Shown: positions 7,292 to 15,200, counted from the stretch's first letter. The stretch: DNA of 36,141 nucleotides from DATAXV01 sp036272915 (GCA_036272915.1 DATAXV010000195.1:1-36141), one strand, 5' to 3'. The notes: a model not told the origin generated them from the letters alone. Program-made: numbers and translations.

Positions 7292-8314
7292 TCACCGGCG
7301 GGGCGGCCCGCTCGTGCCCCTGATCACCAGCTCCGTGGGCATGTGCTCGGTGCGGATGTCCGACTCTCGCGGCTGCAGCGCCAGGTCGAGGGCGCGCGCC
7401 CCCATCTCCGCCATCGGCACCCGCACGGTGGTCAGCGCGGGGTGGACGTCGGTGGCCAGCGGCACGTCGTCGAAGCCGCACAGGGTGACGTGGCCGGGCA
7501 CGTCCACGCCGGCCGCTCGCAGCGCTGCCAGGGCGCCGACCGCCATGACGTCGTTGAGAGCCCAGATCGCGGTCAGCTCGGGATCCCGTCGCAGCAGCTC
7601 GAGCGCGCCCCTGGCGCCCCCGTCCCGGGTGAAGTCGCCGGCCGTCATCAGCTCCGGCTGGAGCTCCACGCCGACCTCCTTGAGGCCCATCTGAAAGCCC
7701 ATCAGCCGGTCGTGCGTCGTCGTCAGGTGGCCCGGTCCGGAGATGACGCCGATGCGCCGGTGGCCGAGCTCGACCAGGTGGCGGGCCAGCGTTCTGGCCC
7801 CGCCGACGTTGTCGGGGATGACGGCGTCGCCGGGCGCGTAGTGGCGGCCGATGAAGGCGACCCGCCCGCCCGCCGACTCGAAGGAGAGCACCTCACCGGC
7901 CATGCGGGCGCCGAAGTCGCGATCCTCGAGGCCGCTGCCGGCCAGGACCAGGGCCTCGGTCCGCTGGGCCCGGAAGTGGGCGACGTAGGAGAGCTCGCGC
8001 CCCGGGTCCCGGGAGGTGTGGCAGATGAGGATCATCCGCTCGTGCTGGCTGGCGGCGGAGAGCATGCCCCGTACGATCTCGGAGAAGTAGGGATCGGAGA
8101 CGTCGTGGACGACGACGCCGATGGAGGCGTCCCTGGCCTGGGCCAGGGCCCGGGCGTGCGGGTTGGGCGCGTAGCCGAGTCGATCCGCCGCCGTCAGCAC
8201 CCGGCCACGCAGCTTGAGGTTGACGCGGCGGGTGCCGTTGAGCGCGCGCGATGCGGTGGCGACGGATACTCCCGCCATCCGGGCCACATCGCTGATCGTC
8301 GGTTGTCGGTTCAT
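7292..8314 (-). CDS. LacI-family transcriptional regulator
   Basis: A 340-residue regulator with an N-terminal HTH (TISDVARMAGVSVATASRALNG, about 6-27), a hinge around YAPNPHARALAQ (48-59) and a periplasmic-binding-protein-like sugar-sensing domain ending in ALTTVRVPMAEMG. ATG 8314 is chosen because it places the LacI signature at the protein N-terminus. A GTG at 8395 in the same frame would put two palindromic operator candidates inside the CDS. The gene heads the leftward sugar locus and diverges from the DUF993 gene, so it probably represses both directions and itself until a sugar or sugar phosphate binds. Confidence 0.95.
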   Translation of the reverse strand: MNRQPTISDVARMAGVSVATASRALNGTRRVNLKLRGRVLTAADRLGYAPNPHARALAQARDASIGVVVHDVSDPYFSEIVRGMLSAASQHERMILICHTSRDPGRELSYVAHFRAQRTEALVLAGSGLEDRDFGARMAGEVLSFESAGGRVAFIGRHYAPGDAVIPDNVGGARTLARHLVELGHRRIGVISGPGHLTTTHDRLMGFQMGLKEVGVELQPELMTAGDFTRDGGARGALELLRRDPELTAIWALNDVMAVGALAALRAAGVDVPGHVTLCGFDDVPLATDVHPALTTVRVPMAEMGARALDLALQPRESDIRTEHMPTELVIRGTSGPPRR

Positions 8315-8319
8315 TGTAT

Positions 8320-8340
8320 GAGCGCTCTGAGTAAGCGCTT
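8320..8340. promoter_or_regulatory. Paired palindromes, candidate LacI-type operators
   Basis: Two perfect 8-bp palindromes sharing the core AGCGCT, GAGCGCTC (8320-8327) and AAGCGCTT (8333-8340), have centres 13 bp apart. They lie between the predicted leftward -10 (8345-8350) and the regulator's ATG (8314). A central CG flanked by GC-rich half-sites is typical of LacI/GalR/CcpA-type operators, so autoregulation is likely. Confidence 0.7.
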
Positions 8341-8344
8341 TCCA

Positions 8345-8374
8345 AGCATACTTCCGCACCGAAAACGGGCGCAA
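8345..8374 (-). promoter_or_regulatory. Predicted promoter of the LacI-type regulator gene
   Basis: On the complement, TTGCGC (8374-8369), 18 bases of spacer and TATGCT (8350-8345) resemble a sigma-70-type promoter. Transcription would begin near 8338, inside the AAGCGCTT palindrome, so a bound repressor would block initiation. Confidence 0.5.
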
Positions 8375-8380
8375 CGCGAC

Positions 8381-8409
8381 TTGAAAGGTGTCCACCGCCG
8401 CTGTACATC
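8381..8409 (+). promoter_or_regulatory. Predicted promoter of the DUF993 gene
   Basis: TTGAAA (8381-8386), 17 bases of spacer and TACATC (8404-8409) form a good sigma-70-type promoter pointing right. Transcription would start near 8416, giving a leader of about 40 bases before ATG 8457. It diverges from the regulator promoter, with which it shares no bases. Confidence 0.55.
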
Positions 8410-8456
8410 TGGATTACGCTTTCCCTGGCTCGGCCGGGGATGGCACCCTGGTAGGC

Positions 8457-9608
8457 ATGCCCAGTCTGCTGCTGCCCCAGGCCGACCGCAGCCTGCGGGC
8501 CTACTCACCTCGCTCCGACGCCTCCGTCTACCCCTCGTCGGCGCCGCCCGCCCGCTCCCGCATCGCCTTCGCCGCCGCTCACGTGGTCTGTGACCCGCTG
8601 GCCGACGCCGGACCCGAGCGGGCGGCGCTGGACTGGGAGGCGACGATCGCCTTCCGCCGCCACCTCTGGTCGCTGGGCCTGGGCGTCGCCGAGGCGATGG
8701 ACACCGCCCAGCGGGGGATGGGGCTGGACTGGCCGACCAGCCGGGAGCTGATCCGGCGGTCGGCGGCGGAGGCGCGCGGGCCGCTCGTCTGCGGCGCCCA
8801 GACCGATCAGCTGGAGCCGGGCGGCGCGCGGTCGCTGGACGACGTCGTCGCCGCCTACGAGGAACAGTGCGAGCTGATCGAGTCGGCCGGCGCCGGCGTC
8901 GTCCTGATGGCCAGCCGCGAGCTCTGCCGCCTGGCCCGTGGTCCCGAGGACTACGTGGAGGTCTATTCTCGCGTCCTCGGCGGGCTCCGGAGGCCGGCCA
9001 TCCTGCACTGGCTCGGCGCCGCCTTCGACCCTCAGCTCGCCGGCTACTGGGGCGACGCCGACCTGGACCGGGCGACCGAGATCTGCCTCTCCCTGCTCGC
9101 CGCCAACGCCGCCCGGATCGGAGGCATCAAGATCTCCCTGCTCGACCAGCGGCGGGAGGTGGCGATGCGGCGGCGGCTGCCGGAGGGGATCCACGTCTAC
9201 ACGGGCGACGACTTCGACTACCCGACCACCATCGCTGGGGACGGCGAGCATCACAGCGACGCGCTGCTCGGCGCCTTCGACATGATCGCCCCCGCCGCGG
9301 CGGCGGCCCTGGCCGCCATGGACAGCGGTGAGGAGGCCGGCTTCCACCGGATCCTGGAGCGGAGCCTGCCCCTGTCCCGGCACGTCTTCGAGGCGCCGAC
9401 CTGGGCCTACAAGACCGGGGTCGTGTTCCTCGCCTACCTCAACGGCCACCAGGACCACTTCCGGATGGTCGGCGGCATGGAGGGTGCCCGCTCGCTCGTG
9501 CACATGTCCCGCCTCTTCGTGCTCGCCGACGAGGCCGACCTGCTCCGCGATCCCGATCTGGCGGCGGCCCGCATGCGGCCGCTGCTGGCCCTGGGCGGGG
9601 TCGCCTGA
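8457..9608 (+). CDS. DUF993 family, dihydrodipicolinate synthase-like protein
   Basis: A 383-residue protein matching in layout the DUF993 family, whose members are annotated as related to the dihydrodipicolinate synthase/N-acetylneuraminate lyase aldolases. A lysine in GIKISLLD (K225) sits where the Schiff-base lysine of that superfamily would be. Other conserved-looking stretches are RRHLWSLGLGVAEAMDTAQRGMGLDW and GDDFDYPTTIAGDGEHHSDALLG. The likely role is retro-aldol cleavage or dehydration of a keto-sugar acid. ATG 8457 has only a weak ribosome-binding sequence (GGTAGG). It diverges from the LacI-type regulator and is probably part of the same pathway as the Gfo/Idh and TIM-barrel genes. 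Confidence 0.8.
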   Translation: MPSLLLPQADRSLRAYSPRSDASVYPSSAPPARSRIAFAAAHVVCDPLADAGPERAALDWEATIAFRRHLWSLGLGVAEAMDTAQRGMGLDWPTSRELIRRSAAEARGPLVCGAQTDQLEPGGARSLDDVVAAYEEQCELIESAGAGVVLMASRELCRLARGPEDYVEVYSRVLGGLRRPAILHWLGAAFDPQLAGYWGDADLDRATEICLSLLAANAARIGGIKISLLDQRREVAMRRRLPEGIHVYTGDDFDYPTTIAGDGEHHSDALLGAFDMIAPAAAAALAAMDSGEEAGFHRILERSLPLSRHVFEAPTWAYKTGVVFLAYLNGHQDHFRMVGGMEGARSLVHMSRLFVLADEADLLRDPDLAAARMRPLLALGGVA

Positions 9609-9644
9609 CGCCGGCCTCGGTAGAATCTCCGTGGTCACGCTGCC

Positions 9645-12062
9645 GTGAGCTATCCATCACTGCTGCGCGGTCTCGAGGACGCCGACCTGGACGAGGTGCT
9701 GCGGCGGCGACCAGAGGCCGCCGGCTTGAGCAACCACCCCCGGCCCGGGTTCGAGGCCCTGGCCTCGCTCCTCTCCACCCCTCACGACGTCCAGGCGGCG
9801 CTGGTCCGGGTGGACCGGTTCCTGCGCCAGCTGCTCGAGCTGGGCGCGCTGCAGGGCGGCCTTCTGACCGAGCCGATCGCGTCCGTCGAGGGGGTGCCCG
9901 CGGGAGGGCTGGAGCGGGGCGCCGACGAGCTCGCCCGCTGGGGCCTGGCCTTCCCCTCCGCCGAGGGCCTGGTGGTCCCTCGGCCGGTGCTGGACGCGAT
10001 CCACGACCCGGGTGGCCTGGGACCGCCGGTCCGCGGCCTGCTCCAGGGACTGACCGTGAGCGAGCTGGTCCAGATCGCCCGCACCCTCCGGCCGGGCGAG
10101 GCGGTCCCCTCGCGCAAGGCCGAGCTGATCGACCACGCCGCCGCCTGCTTCGAGGACGGGGAGGCGATCCGGGCGCTGGTCGCGGCCGCGCCTCCGATCG
10201 CGGCGGCGATGATCGAGCAGGTCCGCCGGGCGGGTGGGACCGTCGGCCGCTACCGCGCCTACGAGGGCCTCGCCTCCGACCTCCGCCAGCAGGCCTACGA
10301 GGCGCGCCACAGCCGGGGGCGCCAGGCCCGGGACGGCGAGCCCTGGCTGCGGGCCAGGGCGCTGCTGATATCCAGCGGCTGGGAGGACCAGCTCGCCCTC
10401 CCCGCCGAGGTCGAGCACGCGCTCCGCCGCCAGGTCTTCCGCCACTGGCAGGAGGGCCCCCCGGAGCCGGCGCTGGAGCCCCTGATCGGGGCCAGGTCGC
10501 CGCTGGAGACGGTCGAGGAGATGACGGTGGTCCTCGACTACGTGCGCCGCAACCGGCCCGCCCTGCTCCAGACCGGGGAGCTCGGCACCCGCGAGCGCCG
10601 GCGCATCGCCGCGGCGACGCGGGTCTCGGAGGCTCATGTCGCCTTCCTCGTCGCCCTCGGCCACCACGCCGGGCTCCTCGTCGCCGAGCCGGTGCCCGGC
10701 CGCCGCCGCGCCGGCGCGCCCCGCCGCTACCGCCTGGCGCCGACCATGGTGCTCCGCCGCTGGGTCGCCGAGCCCTGCGCCAGCGCCTGGCTCCGGCTCG
10801 TCCACGCCTGGCGGCGCAGCCTCGACGGCGACCGCCGCGCCGAGGCCGTGATCGCCGAGCTGCTGACCCTGCCCGAGGGCATGGCGGCGGAGCTGGCCGG
10901 CTTCGCCCGCCGCCTCCACTGGCGCGCCCCCTCGGCCTTCCCCGACCTGGTCGCCACCGCCGGCTACGCCTCCCAGGTGGCGGGGACCCTGAGCTGCCTC
11001 GGCGTGGGGGCGGGGGAGGAGGCGATCGGGCTCGACGCGGTCGGCCGCGCCGCCGTCTCCGGCGCCGACGCCGAGGTCGTCGCCGGCCTGCTGCCGCCGA
11101 CGGTCGACGAGTGCACCGTGGAGTCGGACCTGCGGATCACCGTCGCCGGCCTGCCCTCGAGCGAGCTGGGCCGCGGCCTCGCCGCCATGGCCGACCTGGA
11201 GACCGCCTACCCGGCCCGCGTCTATCGCGTCGGCGAGGCGTCGCTGCGCCGGGCCATGGACGAGGGCTTCGGCTCCGACCAGATCCTGGCCCTGCTCAGG
11301 CGCCATGCCGGCACCGGCGTGCCCGCCGTGATCGAGCGGATGATCGAGGACGTCGGCCGGCGCCACGGCCGGCTGCGGGTCGGTTTCGCCTCGGTCTTCC
11401 TCCAGGCCGACCAGGAGTCCCTGATCGCCGAGGTCCTGGCCACGCCGCGCCTGCGCGGCCTCCAGCTCCGCCGCATCGCCCCCAACGTCGCCGTCCTCAC
11501 CGGCCGGACGCCCGACCAGGTGCTGGAGGCGCTGCGCCGGGCCGGCTTCATGCCCACCGCCGACGCCGAGGCGGCGGAGGCGGGTGAGGACACCAACCTG
11601 CTGCCCGTCGATCCCGGGCTCTACGACGCCGGCCCGCCGGCCACTCCCCCCGGACTGGAGCCGGCGGTCGTGGATCGGCTGGTCGCGACCCTGCGCGGTG
11701 CGCCGGTCGAGCTGGAGCCGCCGGAGGGCGTGCCCGCGGGGACGGTGGTGAAGGGGCCGCGGGAGCTGGGCGCCCTCATCCAATCGGCGGTCGAGGAGGC
11801 GGGGGAGATCGAGGTCGAGTACATGGTCGGGCAGCGGGCGATGCGCTGGCTTCTGGAGCCGGTGACCTTCGACGGCATGAACGTGGTCGCCTGGTCCCCG
11901 CAGAGCCCGAGGCGCGTCTTCCTGCTCAGCGACGTCCGCTGGGCCCGGCGCACGGGGCGGGGCTTCGAACCCAAGTGGGACGAGATCATGGGCGGCCAGG
12001 AGGCCGCCGGCGAGGCGCCCGTGGCGGAGGTGCTGCCGCTCTTCCCCCACCAGGCGCCCTGA
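9645..12062 (+). CDS. Helicase-associated (Helicase_C_3-like) protein with WYL-like C-terminus
   Basis: An 805-residue protein of the type annotated in actinobacteria as helicase-associated domain protein. The middle part (about 490-640, from VESDLRITVAGLPSSELGRGL to EALRRAGFMPTA) fits the XPB/Ssl2-like helicase C-terminal-associated domain. The C-terminus (about 714-785, IEVEYMVGQRAMRWLLEPVTFDGMNVVAWSP...RRVFLLSDVRWARR) resembles a WYL domain. The N-terminal half looks like repeated winged-helix modules. No Walker A or DEAD/DEAH motor motif is visible, so it is not itself a helicase. The start is GTG 9645 without a clear Shine-Dalgarno sequence; a TAGAAT lies 18 bases upstream. A role in DNA damage response or transcription control is plausible but not shown. 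Confidence 0.8.
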   Translation: MSYPSLLRGLEDADLDEVLRRRPEAAGLSNHPRPGFEALASLLSTPHDVQAALVRVDRFLRQLLELGALQGGLLTEPIASVEGVPAGGLERGADELARWGLAFPSAEGLVVPRPVLDAIHDPGGLGPPVRGLLQGLTVSELVQIARTLRPGEAVPSRKAELIDHAAACFEDGEAIRALVAAAPPIAAAMIEQVRRAGGTVGRYRAYEGLASDLRQQAYEARHSRGRQARDGEPWLRARALLISSGWEDQLALPAEVEHALRRQVFRHWQEGPPEPALEPLIGARSPLETVEEMTVVLDYVRRNRPALLQTGELGTRERRRIAAATRVSEAHVAFLVALGHHAGLLVAEPVPGRRRAGAPRRYRLAPTMVLRRWVAEPCASAWLRLVHAWRRSLDGDRRAEAVIAELLTLPEGMAAELAGFARRLHWRAPSAFPDLVATAGYASQVAGTLSCLGVGAGEEAIGLDAVGRAAVSGADAEVVAGLLPPTVDECTVESDLRITVAGLPSSELGRGLAAMADLETAYPARVYRVGEASLRRAMDEGFGSDQILALLRRHAGTGVPAVIERMIEDVGRRHGRLRVGFASVFLQADQESLIAEVLATPRLRGLQLRRIAPNVAVLTGRTPDQVLEALRRAGFMPTADAEAAEAGEDTNLLPVDPGLYDAGPPATPPGLEPAVVDRLVATLRGAPVELEPPEGVPAGTVVKGPRELGALIQSAVEEAGEIEVEYMVGQRAMRWLLEPVTFDGMNVVAWSPQSPRRVFLLSDVRWARRTGRGFEPKWDEIMGGQEAAGEAPVAEVLPLFPHQAP

Positions 12063-12075
12063 CCGCTCCGAGCTC

Positions 12076-13215
12076 CTACTGGTCGATCACGGACCCGTCC
12101 TCGTGGAGGCGGGTGACCACCTCCCGCGGCCGGTAGGGATGGCGCTCGGCGGCACCCTCGGCCAGCTCGACGCCGATGCCGGGGGCGGTGGGGATGCGCA
12201 GATAACCACCGTCGCGCTCGGCGACGGAGCTGACGATCTCCGACTTGGGCGGCTGGTTCTCGCCCAGCGGGTACTCCTGAAGGGCGAAGTTGGGGATGCA
12301 GGCGGCGACCTGCAGGCAGGCGGCGGTGCTCACCGGGCTGAGCGGGTTGTGGGGGACGACGCCGACGTGCCGGGCCTCGGCGAGGGCGGCGATCTTCTTG
12401 GCCCCGGTGATGCCGCCGCACATGCAGACGTCGGGGCGCACGTACTGGACGGCCCCGCGGGCGAGCAGCATCTCGAACTCGAAGATGGTGTGGATGCGCT
12501 CCCCGGTGGCGATGGGGATGGAGATGTGGCTGGCGATCAGGGCCATGGCGTCGAAGTTGTCGGGCAGCGTCGGGTCCTCGTAGAAGTAGGGCCGGTAGGG
12601 CTCGATGCCGCGGGCCAGCACGATCGCCTCGGCGGGGGTCAGCTGGCGGTGGATCTCGACGCAGAGGTCGACCCCGTCGCCGACCGCCTGGCGGTACTGG
12701 CGGACGGTCTCGATCGCCTCGTTCATCCGGCTGGCGTGGGTCTGGAAGTAGCGCTGTCCCCGCGGCGCGTCGGTGAACGGGGTCAGGTGGCCGACGGCGG
12801 TGAAGCCCTGCTCCTTGGCGTCGACGCAGCCTCGGACCAGCTCCTCCCGGCTGCCGCCGAAGACGTGGTAGTAGACCCGCGCCCTGTCCCGGGTCGGGCC
12901 GCCGAGCAACTGGTGGCAGGGAACCCCGAAGTGCTTGCCGGCGATGTCCCAGAGGGCGATGTCGATGGCGCTGAGCGCGCCCATGATCGCCGCGCCGCGG
13001 AAGTGGGTCCAGCGGTAGAGGTACTGCCAGTGGTGCTCGATCCGCAGCGGGTCCTGGCCGATCAGGTAGCGCTTGAAGGTCTCGATCGCGGCCGCCGAGG
13101 CCTCCAGGAACCCCCAGGCGCCGGACTCCCCGAGGCCGGTGATGCCCTCGTCGGTGTGCACCCGGCAGAAGAGGTAGCGATCGACGGGGATGGTCTCGAT
13201 GGCGGTGATCTTCAC
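12076..13215 (-). CDS. Galactonate dehydratase-like enolase superfamily protein
   Basis: A 379-residue enolase-superfamily enzyme whose active site matches acid-sugar dehydratases of the galactonate/mannonate type. It has E187 and H189 in VEIHRQ, E213 in YEDPT, E239 in ATGER and H289 in PHNPLSP, spaced as in D-galactonate dehydratase. The stretch GITGAKKIAALAEARHVGVVPHNPL...AACLQ is characteristic. It would remove water from an aldonate to give a 2-keto-3-deoxy acid. The start GTG 13215 follows GAGGAGG. The gene ends 13 bases from the convergent helicase-associated gene. It lies downstream of the TetR gene on the same strand but is separated by a 58-base nested inverted repeat, so cotranscription is uncertain. 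Confidence 0.88.
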   Translation of the reverse strand: MKITAIETIPVDRYLFCRVHTDEGITGLGESGAWGFLEASAAAIETFKRYLIGQDPLRIEHHWQYLYRWTHFRGAAIMGALSAIDIALWDIAGKHFGVPCHQLLGGPTRDRARVYYHVFGGSREELVRGCVDAKEQGFTAVGHLTPFTDAPRGQRYFQTHASRMNEAIETVRQYRQAVGDGVDLCVEIHRQLTPAEAIVLARGIEPYRPYFYEDPTLPDNFDAMALIASHISIPIATGERIHTIFEFEMLLARGAVQYVRPDVCMCGGITGAKKIAALAEARHVGVVPHNPLSPVSTAACLQVAACIPNFALQEYPLGENQPPKSEIVSSVAERDGGYLRIPTAPGIGVELAEGAAERHPYRPREVVTRLHEDGSVIDQ

Positions 13216-13296
13216 GGACGTCCTCCTCCACGGATCAGCTGCCGAGGTGCGGGGGCCGCCGCCGGCGGGAGATCCCCCTCAACAGCTTGACGCCTG

Positions 13297-13354
13297 ACCC
13301 ACCGAGGCCGCCCCTGAGCCGGGGGGGGCGCTTCGGGGCTCAGCTTCGGTGGGT
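13297..13354. terminator. Nested inverted repeat at the end of the TetR gene
   Basis: ACCCACCGA (13297-13305) pairs with TCGGTGGGT (13346-13354), and inside it CTGAGCC (13314-13320) pairs with GGCTCAG (13337-13343). The element covers the TetR stop codon. There is no T-run. It probably terminates or attenuates leftward transcription between the TetR gene and the dehydratase gene. Confidence 0.5.
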
Positions 13355-13954
13355 GGGCGGCATATCCTCCGTGCCTGACGCCCGACCGGCTCCGAGGATC
13401 CGGAGCACGGCAGCCCGAAAGGCGAGCCTCGCCTGGTCCGACTTCATCCGTCCATCCCTGACCTCCCCGCCGGCGGCGTGGCCGAGCGCGACCGTGGCGG
13501 AGAGGAACCAGCTCGGTGAGAGGTCTGGGTCGAACTCGCCCGCAGCCTGGCCGCGGCGAAGGAGCGCTTCGAGACGCTCGAACACGGGAGCATGCCGCTC
13601 CCGATCTCCTTCTCCGTCCGCTGACGAGATCCCGGGGGAGAGCAGCAGCGGATAGCGCTCGAGCATGGTCCAGCTCGCATCGATCAGGCGTACGACGGCG
13701 CCCGTGGCCGGGCCCCGTTCGGGTTCGGCTCGGTCGATGGAGGCCGCTGCCTCGCCAGTGATGCGGTCGAGCACGGCCTGGACCAGAGCTCGCCGTGATG
13801 GGAAGTGCGCGTACACGGTCTGCCGGCTGACGCCGGCGACGCGCGCGATGTCCTCAAGCCCCGCCTCAGGACGATCGGCGAGGATCCGCTCCGCCGCCTC
13901 GAGCACCAGCCTCGCACTCCGCCGGGCATCGGCCCGCTGAGCCTCCCGTGTCAT
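13340..13954 (-). CDS. TetR/AcrR-family transcriptional regulator
   Basis: A 204-residue regulator with an N-terminal TetR helix-turn-helix (LEDIARVAGVSRQTVYAHFPSRRALVQAVLDRI, about 33-65) and an all-alpha ligand domain of the AefR/C-terminal type. ATG 13954 is preferred over an in-frame ATG at 13999, because the latter would place the operator candidates inside the coding sequence. It diverges from the SnoaL-like gene. Two matching 24-bp palindromes lie in the shared control region, so autorepression and repression of the neighbour are likely. The ligand is unknown. Confidence 0.92.
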   Translation of the reverse strand: MTREAQRADARRSARLVLEAAERILADRPEAGLEDIARVAGVSRQTVYAHFPSRRALVQAVLDRITGEAAASIDRAEPERGPATGAVVRLIDASWTMLERYPLLLSPGISSADGEGDRERHAPVFERLEALLRRGQAAGEFDPDLSPSWFLSATVALGHAAGGEVRDGRMKSDQARLAFRAAVLRILGAGRASGTEDMPPTHRS

Positions 13955-13962
13955 GTCCAGGT

Positions 13963-13986
13963 AACTCTGACACCGTTGACAAAGTT
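13963..13986. promoter_or_regulatory. Candidate TetR operator O1
   Basis: Half-sites AACTCTGACA and TGACAAAGTT are separated by CCGT, giving a 10-4-10 imperfect palindrome (8 of 10 paired). It covers the -35 box of the rightward promoter and lies 9 bases before the TetR ATG at 13954. Confidence 0.65.
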
Positions 13987-14004
13987 GCGGCGCGTCCATA
14001 TCCT
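13976..14004 (+). promoter_or_regulatory. Predicted promoter of the SnoaL-like gene
   Basis: A consensus TTGACA (13976-13981), exactly 17 bases of spacer and TATCCT (13999-14004) form the best sigma-70-type promoter in the window. The two operator candidates overlap its -35 box and its -10/start region. Confidence 0.7.
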
Positions 14005-14023
14005 TGACGGCATTGTCAAAGTT
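14000..14023. promoter_or_regulatory. Candidate TetR operator O2
   Basis: Half-sites ATCCTTGACG and TGTCAAAGTT are separated by GCAT, with the same 10-4-10 layout as O1. The right half matches the O1 right half at 9 of 10 positions. Its centre is 37 bp from that of O1. It overlaps the -10 box and the predicted start of rightward transcription. Confidence 0.6.
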
Positions 14024-14049
14024 AACTGGATGCAGAGGAGGTCGTCACG

Positions 14050-14460
14050 ATGAGCGCGCAGGCCGATCGCGGAGGGACTGCGGCGGAAACGGTCACGGAG
14101 TTCCTCAGTGCGTTTCTGGTGGGGAGCCTGACCAGGGCCGTCGAGATGGTGCGGGAGGATTTCACCTTCCGTGCGCCACTGATCGAGGGAACCGCTTCCA
14201 GGGAGACGTTCTTCGCTGGTGCCGAGGAGAAGCGGCGGTTTCTGCGGGGCTTCAGGGTGGTTCGTCAGTGCTCGATCGGGACCGAGGTGTCCACGCTCTA
14301 CGAGATCGACGTCGAAACGGGGAAGGGTTCGGCGTCCATGCTCCTCAACGAGTGGCACACGGTCCGGGAGGGGCGGCTCGCCTCCTCGATCATGACGTTC
14401 GATACGGCCGCGTCGGCGGCGCGACTCCTGGGAGACGCGCTCGGGGGTCATCACGACTGA
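14050..14460 (+). CDS. SnoaL-like/NTF2-fold protein
   Basis: A 136-residue protein with the length and pattern of the SnoaL-like (NTF2) fold: an N-terminal helix pair (ETVTEFLSAFLVGSLTRAVEMV), then REDFTFRAPLIEG, a helix and a run of strands ending in SIMTFDTAAS. Members are hydrolases, isomerases, cyclases or ligand binders. No catalytic dyad can be assigned. The ribosome-binding site is strong (GAGGAGG, 8 bases before ATG). It diverges from the TetR gene and is its most likely target, so it may process or bind the regulator's ligand. Confidence 0.82.
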   Translation: MSAQADRGGTAAETVTEFLSAFLVGSLTRAVEMVREDFTFRAPLIEGTASRETFFAGAEEKRRFLRGFRVVRQCSIGTEVSTLYEIDVETGKGSASMLLNEWHTVREGRLASSIMTFDTAASAARLLGDALGGHHD

Positions 14461-14586
14461 AGCGTGGTGCCGAGAACGGGTCGTGCGGCGGTGACGTCTG
14501 ACCGGATCAACCGGCGGCGACTGGCGGCCACTTGGGCGCCCGATCCCGCTTGCCAGCTTGACGTGCACGGCTCCCTCTCCTCCACC

Positions 14587-15180
14587 ATGGGCGGAGTGGA
14601 CGCGAACGGCTGGGATCGGGCTTACCGGGAGGGCGATGATATCGGGCTCTGGGATACCCCGTGGCCCTCGCCCGAGCTGGTGGGCACGGTGCTGGGGCTC
14701 GGCCCCGCGATCGGCGTGGTCGCCCTGGACGCCGGCTGCGGCGCCGGCACCGAGGCCGTCTATCTCGCCTCTCTGGGGCTGGAGACCATCGGCGTCGACA
14801 TCAGCTCGACGGCGCTCGCCATCGCCGCCGAGCGGGCGGCCGCCGCGGGGGTCACCTTGGACCTCCGCCTCGGCGACGTGCGCGAGCTCCCGGTCGAGGA
14901 CGCCAGCGTCGACTTCGTCAACGATCGGGGGTTGCTCCATCATGTCCCGGCCGCGGGCCGGGCCCAGTACGCGGCCGAGGTCGCCAGGGTGCTGCGCCCG
15001 GGCGGCTGGCTGCTGGTGCGGGGCATGTCCGCCGGGGAGCGCTGCATCCCGGTGACGAGGAGGGTGGTGGCCGCCACCTTCGGAGTCGACCGCTTCGCCG
15101 AGGTCCGATCCTCCGAATACACGATGGTGGGGGCCAACGGCAGCAGGCCCGGGCACATCGCCCTGCTCCGCCGCTCCTGA
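14587..15180 (+). CDS. Class I SAM-dependent methyltransferase
   Basis: A 197-residue Rossmann-fold methyltransferase. The N-terminus (WDRAYREGDDIGLWDTPWPSPEL) resembles the thiopurine-methyltransferase-like subgroup. Motif I is DAGCGAG (48-54), the acidic end of strand 2 is GVDIS (D71), and LGDVRELPVEDASVDFV followed by VLRPGGWLLVRG are motifs II to IV. The acceptor is unknown. ATG 14587 places the conserved N-terminus correctly but lacks a clear Shine-Dalgarno sequence. The frame is open back to a GTG at 14464, which would add 41 low-complexity residues. It lies after the SnoaL-like gene and directly before the trpS control region. Confidence 0.88.
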   Translation: MGGVDANGWDRAYREGDDIGLWDTPWPSPELVGTVLGLGPAIGVVALDAGCGAGTEAVYLASLGLETIGVDISSTALAIAAERAAAAGVTLDLRLGDVRELPVEDASVDFVNDRGLLHHVPAAGRAQYAAEVARVLRPGGWLLVRGMSAGERCIPVTRRVVAATFGVDRFAEVRSSEYTMVGANGSRPGHIALLRRS

Positions 15181-15188
15181 CCCCACGC

Positions 15189-15194
15189 TATGAT
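15189..15194 (+). promoter_or_regulatory. Predicted -10 box of trpS leader transcript
   Basis: TATGAT lies 6 bases before the GTG at 15201, so transcription would begin at or very near that GTG and the leader ORF would be leaderless. No good -35 box is visible at the usual distance; that box is often weak in GC-rich bacteria. Confidence 0.55.
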
Positions 15195-15200
15195 CGAGGC

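Noticed and set aside
8315..8395. N-terminal extension of the LacI-type regulator to GTG 8395
   Set aside because: It would put 27 extra residues before a canonical LacI N-terminus and place both palindromic operators inside the gene.
9657..12050. A 797-codon open frame opposite the helicase-associated gene
   Set aside because: It mirrors the codon structure of the real gene, with Gln/His/Arg/Gly-rich content and no recognisable motif.
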